A stretch of 64,000 nucleotides of DNA from assembly GCA_910585285.1 (NCBI GenBank), contig CAJUDL010000012.1:20972-84971 (forward strand). Direction: 5' to 3'. The notes below the pieces were generated by a model. The model worked only from the letters and a program-made list of their open reading frames with translations. It made no database searches and had not been told where the DNA came from. This DNA comes from an uncultured Muribaculaceae bacterium (GTDB lineage: Bacteria; Bacteroidota; Bacteroidia; Bacteroidales; Muribaculaceae). A program made the translations under genes and the position numbers. This document shows positions 61,519 through 64,000 of this stretch, in pieces; position 1 is the stretch's first letter, and every line of letters starts with the position of its first letter.

Positions 61519-61980
61519 ATGGCAACTTATCTGACCCAAGAGGGATATAATAAAAAGATGGAGGAGCTCTCCGCTCTGGAGGCGCAGCGTCCTGCCATCA
61601 AACAGGCTATCGCCGAGGCCCGCGACAAGGGTGACCTCTCCGAGAATGCCGAGTATGATGCAGCCAAAGAGGCTCAGGGAATGCTTGAGATGAAGATCTC
61701 TAAGCTCAAAGAGCTCATTGCAAGCGCACGTATTATTGATGACAGCAAACTGAACACAGAGGAAGTGCAGATCCTTAATAAGGTTACAATCCGCAATGGT
61801 AAAGGTATGACTATGAGCTATACCATCGTTACCGAAAGCGAGGCAAATCTTCGCGAATTCAAGATCGCATCCAACACCCCGATCGCGCAGGCTTTGCTCG
61901 GTCATAAGGTCGGTGACCACGTGAAGGTGAATGCCCCTGCTGGAGTTATAGATTTCGAAATAATCAAAATCGAAGTGTAA
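61519..61980 (+). CDS. greA: Transcription elongation factor GreA
   Basis: A 153-residue GreA that rescues backtracked RNA polymerase by stimulating transcript cleavage. The N-terminal coiled coil (about 1-75) has MATYLTQEGYNKKMEELSAL and the tip acidic residues in DKGDLSENAEYDAAKEAQG, which is the GreA signature. The C-terminal FKBP-like domain ends with SPxxxALLGHKxGD-type sequence (TPIAQALLGHKVGDHVKV). ATG 61519 is preferred to 61450, as it gives the standard length. Confidence 0.96.
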   Translation: MATYLTQEGYNKKMEELSALEAQRPAIKQAIAEARDKGDLSENAEYDAAKEAQGMLEMKISKLKELIASARIIDDSKLNTEEVQILNKVTIRNGKGMTMSYTIVTESEANLREFKIASNTPIAQALLGHKVGDHVKVNAPAGVIDFEIIKIEV

Positions 61981-61986
61981 TTGTAG

Positions 61987-62035
61987 CAGGCTTTAGGTTT
62001 TCCTAACACCTAAAGCCTAACACCTAAAGCCTAAA
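61987..62035 (+). repeat. Family C repeat, copy C3
   Basis: AGGCTTTAGGT followed by two CACCTAAAGCCTAA units occupies the greA-HIT gap and ends about 6 bp before the HIT start codon. The first unit pairs with the second to form a hairpin. Confidence 0.75.
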
Positions 62036-62041
62036 AGAAAC

Positions 62042-62437
62042 ATGACTATTTTTTCGAAGATAATTGCGGGAGAGATTCCCTGCTATAAGATAGCTGAAAA
62101 CGATAAGTTTTTCGCTTTTATGGATATAAATCCGGTAAACTGGGGTCACACACTCGTTGTCCCCAAGAAGGAAACAGATTATATCTTTGATATAGAAGAC
62201 GAAGAACTGGGAGAGATGATGATCTTCGCCAAGAAAGTGGCAAAAGCCATTAAGGAGGCAATACCTTGCCGCAAGGTAGGTGTGACTGTGCTCGGTCTTG
62301 AAGTGCCGCATGCTCATATTCATCTTGTGCCCCTGCAGAAAGAGGGTGATATGGATTTCAAACAGAAAATTTCCAATCCCGATCCTGCCCGCATGGCAGA
62401 ACTTGCTGAAGCAATATCCTCAAAATTCGAGGCATAA
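62042..62437 (+). CDS. HIT family nucleotide hydrolase/transferase
   Basis: A 131-residue histidine-triad protein, HINT-like. The N terminus TIFSKIIAGEIPCYKIAEND is typical, NPVNWGHTLVVPKKE follows, and the catalytic triad lies in VPHAHIHLVPL. Such proteins hydrolyse nucleoside phosphoramidates or adenylates; the specific substrate is unknown. It follows greA by 61 bp, with a family C repeat between, and is closed by a terminator. Confidence 0.93.
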   Translation: MTIFSKIIAGEIPCYKIAENDKFFAFMDINPVNWGHTLVVPKKETDYIFDIEDEELGEMMIFAKKVAKAIKEAIPCRKVGVTVLGLEVPHAHIHLVPLQKEGDMDFKQKISNPDPARMAELAEAISSKFEA

Positions 62438-62482
62438 ATAATTAAATTCGGGCGTAATTTGCCAGAATTAAAAGAAAATTTA

Positions 62483-62513
62483 AAGAAGCATTGGAAACGA
62501 TGCTTCTTTTTTT
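62483..62513 (+). terminator. Rho-independent terminator after the HIT gene
   Basis: AAGAAGCAT/ATGCTTCTT, a 9-bp stem with an 8-nt loop, followed by TTTTTTT. Confidence 0.92.
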
Positions 62514-62526
62514 GTTAAATTATATA

Positions 62527-62534
62527 TACATTTG
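62527..62534 (+). promoter_or_regulatory. -7 box for the alcohol dehydrogenase gene
   Basis: TACATTTG fits TAnnTTTG; predicted start about 62541, only ~12 nt before the ATG. No good -33 box is visible. Confidence 0.45.
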
Positions 62535-62552
62535 TAGCCTAAAGTATTTTAT

Positions 62553-63731
62553 ATGGAAAATTTCACATTTTGCTCCCCTACGGAGTTTATATTCGGTAGA
62601 GACACTCAGAAACAAGTAGGCAAAGCTCTCAAACGCTACGGCGCGGCAAAAGTCATGATCGTTTATGGTAGCGAACGAATCCGTGAGAACGGATTGTTGA
62701 AAGAGATAGAGGATGCTATTCAGGCAGAAGGAATAGAATTCTGTGAGTTTGGCGGCATCGCTCCAAATCCTACGGCTGAAAGTGTATATGCCGGTATTGC
62801 AAAAGCTCTGGAGGAGGGTGTGAACTTCCTGTTGGCGGTAGGTGGCGGTTCTCCTATCGATGCGGCAAAGGGTATCGCCCTCGGTGCTGTCACAACAGAA
62901 GATTTCTGGAATTTCTATAACGGAAAAGCTACACCTGTTGCCGCCCTGCCGGTCGGTGTTGTGCTCACCATTCCGGCTGCCGGAAGTGAAGGAAGTGGCA
63001 ATTCTGTCATCACAAATGAGAAAACGCATCAGAAAATATCCGTGCGTTATCCGGGGTTACTCCGTCCGCGTTTCTCTATTATGAATCCGGAGCTAACTTA
63101 TTCTTTACCATGGTTCCAGACTGCCTGCGGCATCGTTGATATGATGGCGCATATTTACGAACGCTATTTCTCAAACACTCCGGAGACTCAACTTGTGGAT
63201 GCATATTCAGAGGCGATACTCCGGGATGTGATGGATCAGGCGTTGACTCTTAAACTTGACGGAGACAATTATGCCGCCCGTGCCGATGTGATGTGGGCTG
63301 GAACTCTTGCCCACAACGGACTCTGTGGAGTCGGCAAAGTGGAGGATTGGGCGTCACATCGTCTGGAACATGAGATTTCCGCATTCTATAATGTTGCTCA
63401 CGGTGCCGGGCTTGCAGTGATGATTCCGGCATGGATGACATTCTGTGCGCAGCGCAATCCCGATAAATTGTGGCGGTTTGCCATCAACGTAATGTCGGTG
63501 AATCCTGCAGGAAAAGATACAGAGGAGATAATTGACGAAGGCATCAGCGAGTTGAAGAATTTTTATCACGATCTTGGTCTTACCACCAATCTTCGCGAAC
63601 TTATCGGCGAGGAGCCGGATATTGATAAGATGGTAGAATCTCTTCACCGCAACATGGGAGACACACTCGGCGCTTACGTTTCTCTCTCAATGGACGACTG
63701 CCGTGAGATTTATCGCATAGCAAACGAATAA
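62553..63731 (+). CDS. Iron-containing alcohol dehydrogenase (BdhA/YqhD-like)
   Basis: A 392-residue cytosolic NAD(P)H-dependent group III alcohol dehydrogenase. The cofactor-binding region has KVMIVYGSERIRENG and LLAVGGGSPIDAAKGIALG. The metal ligands lie in CGIVDMMAHIYERYF, SHRLEHEISAFYNVAHGAGLA (two histidines). The sequence resembles butanol dehydrogenase and YqhD-type aldehyde reductases, which detoxify or reduce aldehydes. The stop codon is the first base block of a family B repeat. Confidence 0.93.
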   Translation: MENFTFCSPTEFIFGRDTQKQVGKALKRYGAAKVMIVYGSERIRENGLLKEIEDAIQAEGIEFCEFGGIAPNPTAESVYAGIAKALEEGVNFLLAVGGGSPIDAAKGIALGAVTTEDFWNFYNGKATPVAALPVGVVLTIPAAGSEGSGNSVITNEKTHQKISVRYPGLLRPRFSIMNPELTYSLPWFQTACGIVDMMAHIYERYFSNTPETQLVDAYSEAILRDVMDQALTLKLDGDNYAARADVMWAGTLAHNGLCGVGKVEDWASHRLEHEISAFYNVAHGAGLAVMIPAWMTFCAQRNPDKLWRFAINVMSVNPAGKDTEEIIDEGISELKNFYHDLGLTTNLRELIGEEPDIDKMVESLHRNMGDTLGAYVSLSMDDCREIYRIANE

Positions 63732-63833
63732 TAATTAATAATTAATGGTTAATAATTAATAATTGCTTAGACAGGCATCATTGATTATTAATCATTTCGC
63801 GCTGCGTTCGCGTCTTAAATTATTAATTATTAA
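63731..63833 (+). repeat. Family B AT-rich repeat, copy B5
   Basis: TAATAATTAATAATTAATGG and then TTAATAATTAATAATTG form one arm; AAATTATTAATTATTAAT the other, around a ~55-bp core. It starts at the stop codon of the dehydrogenase gene and leads directly into repeat A6. Confidence 0.75.
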
Positions 63834-64000
63834 TTCAACTTTCGCAAGCGGAAAGTTGAAGTTTATAAGTTTAATTGCGCAAGCGCAGTTTATGAGTTTA
63901 TTTGTTTGATGCGAATAAATGAAAACTATGTCATGTTCGCATCTTATAAACTTTTAAACTTATAAACTCTTAAACTTTAAGTTGAAGCTTGCGAAACTTA
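63831..64000 (+). repeat. Family A repeat, copy A6
   Basis: A full 170-bp copy with both halves and the GATGCGAA...TTCGCATC centre. It runs to the last base of the window (…TTGAAGCTTGCGAAACTTA), so by analogy a + strand gene is expected to start within ~20 bp beyond the window. Confidence 0.85.

Overview
The window reads as the chromosome of a gut Bacteroidales bacterium. A Muribaculaceae-like lineage is my best guess, which is an inference and not a proof. The signs are: SusC/SusD pairs with an ECF sigma/FecR module; promoters of the Bacteroidetes type (-7 box TAnnTTTG, three times with a TTTG box exactly 20 bp upstream); a MurF-Alr fusion; BtuG/BtuB-type vitamin B12 uptake genes; and DUF4831, DUF2851 and DUF3467 proteins. 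No tRNA, rRNA, CRISPR array, transposase gene or phage module is visible.

Layout. 1-7.8 kb is housekeeping: the 3' end of class II aldolase, nnr, a DUF4831 protein, xseA-xseB and murF-alr. 8-12.1 kb is AT-rich and accessory: a frameshifted LRR/MBG surface protein, a small orphan ORF, a strong candidate for a 330-nt structured RNA, and a hairpin-rich spacer. 12.1-20.1 kb holds recO, DUF2851, an RluA-type pseudouridine synthase, a PAP2-like membrane protein, ispG, an acyltransferase with an odd insertion, and a small HTH gene behind a heavily structured leader. 20.3-23.3 kb is one large coiled-coil surface lipoprotein. 23.5-25.8 kb runs on the minus strand (cysS, four-helix protein, DUF3467). 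26.2-33.8 kb is a B12-regulated minus-strand operon: promoter, cobalamin riboswitch, terminator-like hairpin, BtuB receptor, BtuG-like propeller, and a 1283-residue secreted protein. 33.9-41.7 kb holds lolD, tcdA, copZ-copA, two methyltransferases, an MBL hydrolase and a lipoprotein. 42-58.7 kb is a complete polysaccharide utilisation locus (PUL): ECF sigma, FecR anti-sigma, SusC with STN domain, SusD, GH43-like, a triplicated SusE/F-like lipoprotein, GH3, a carbohydrate-binding protein and GH36. 58.8-64 kb holds a POT transporter, a MITE-like element, sufE, greA, HIT and an iron alcohol dehydrogenase.

How the parts work together. The PUL should sense a glycan through the SusC STN domain, release the ECF sigma from FecR, import oligosaccharide through SusCD and trim it with GH3/GH43/GH36 enzymes. 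A 13-bp motif found before the sigma gene and, as an inverted pair, before susC is a candidate site for that loop. The B12 operon should be off when cobalamin is plentiful.

The most striking non-coding signal is at least three families of intergenic repeats: a 155-175 bp cruciform-type element (six full copies and one half), AT-rich ATTAATTATTAACC arrays, and CCTAAAGCCTA arrays. They fill gaps between genes and nearly always end 1-20 bp before a start codon. Where a promoter can be seen, the repeat lies inside the 5' leader of the mRNA.
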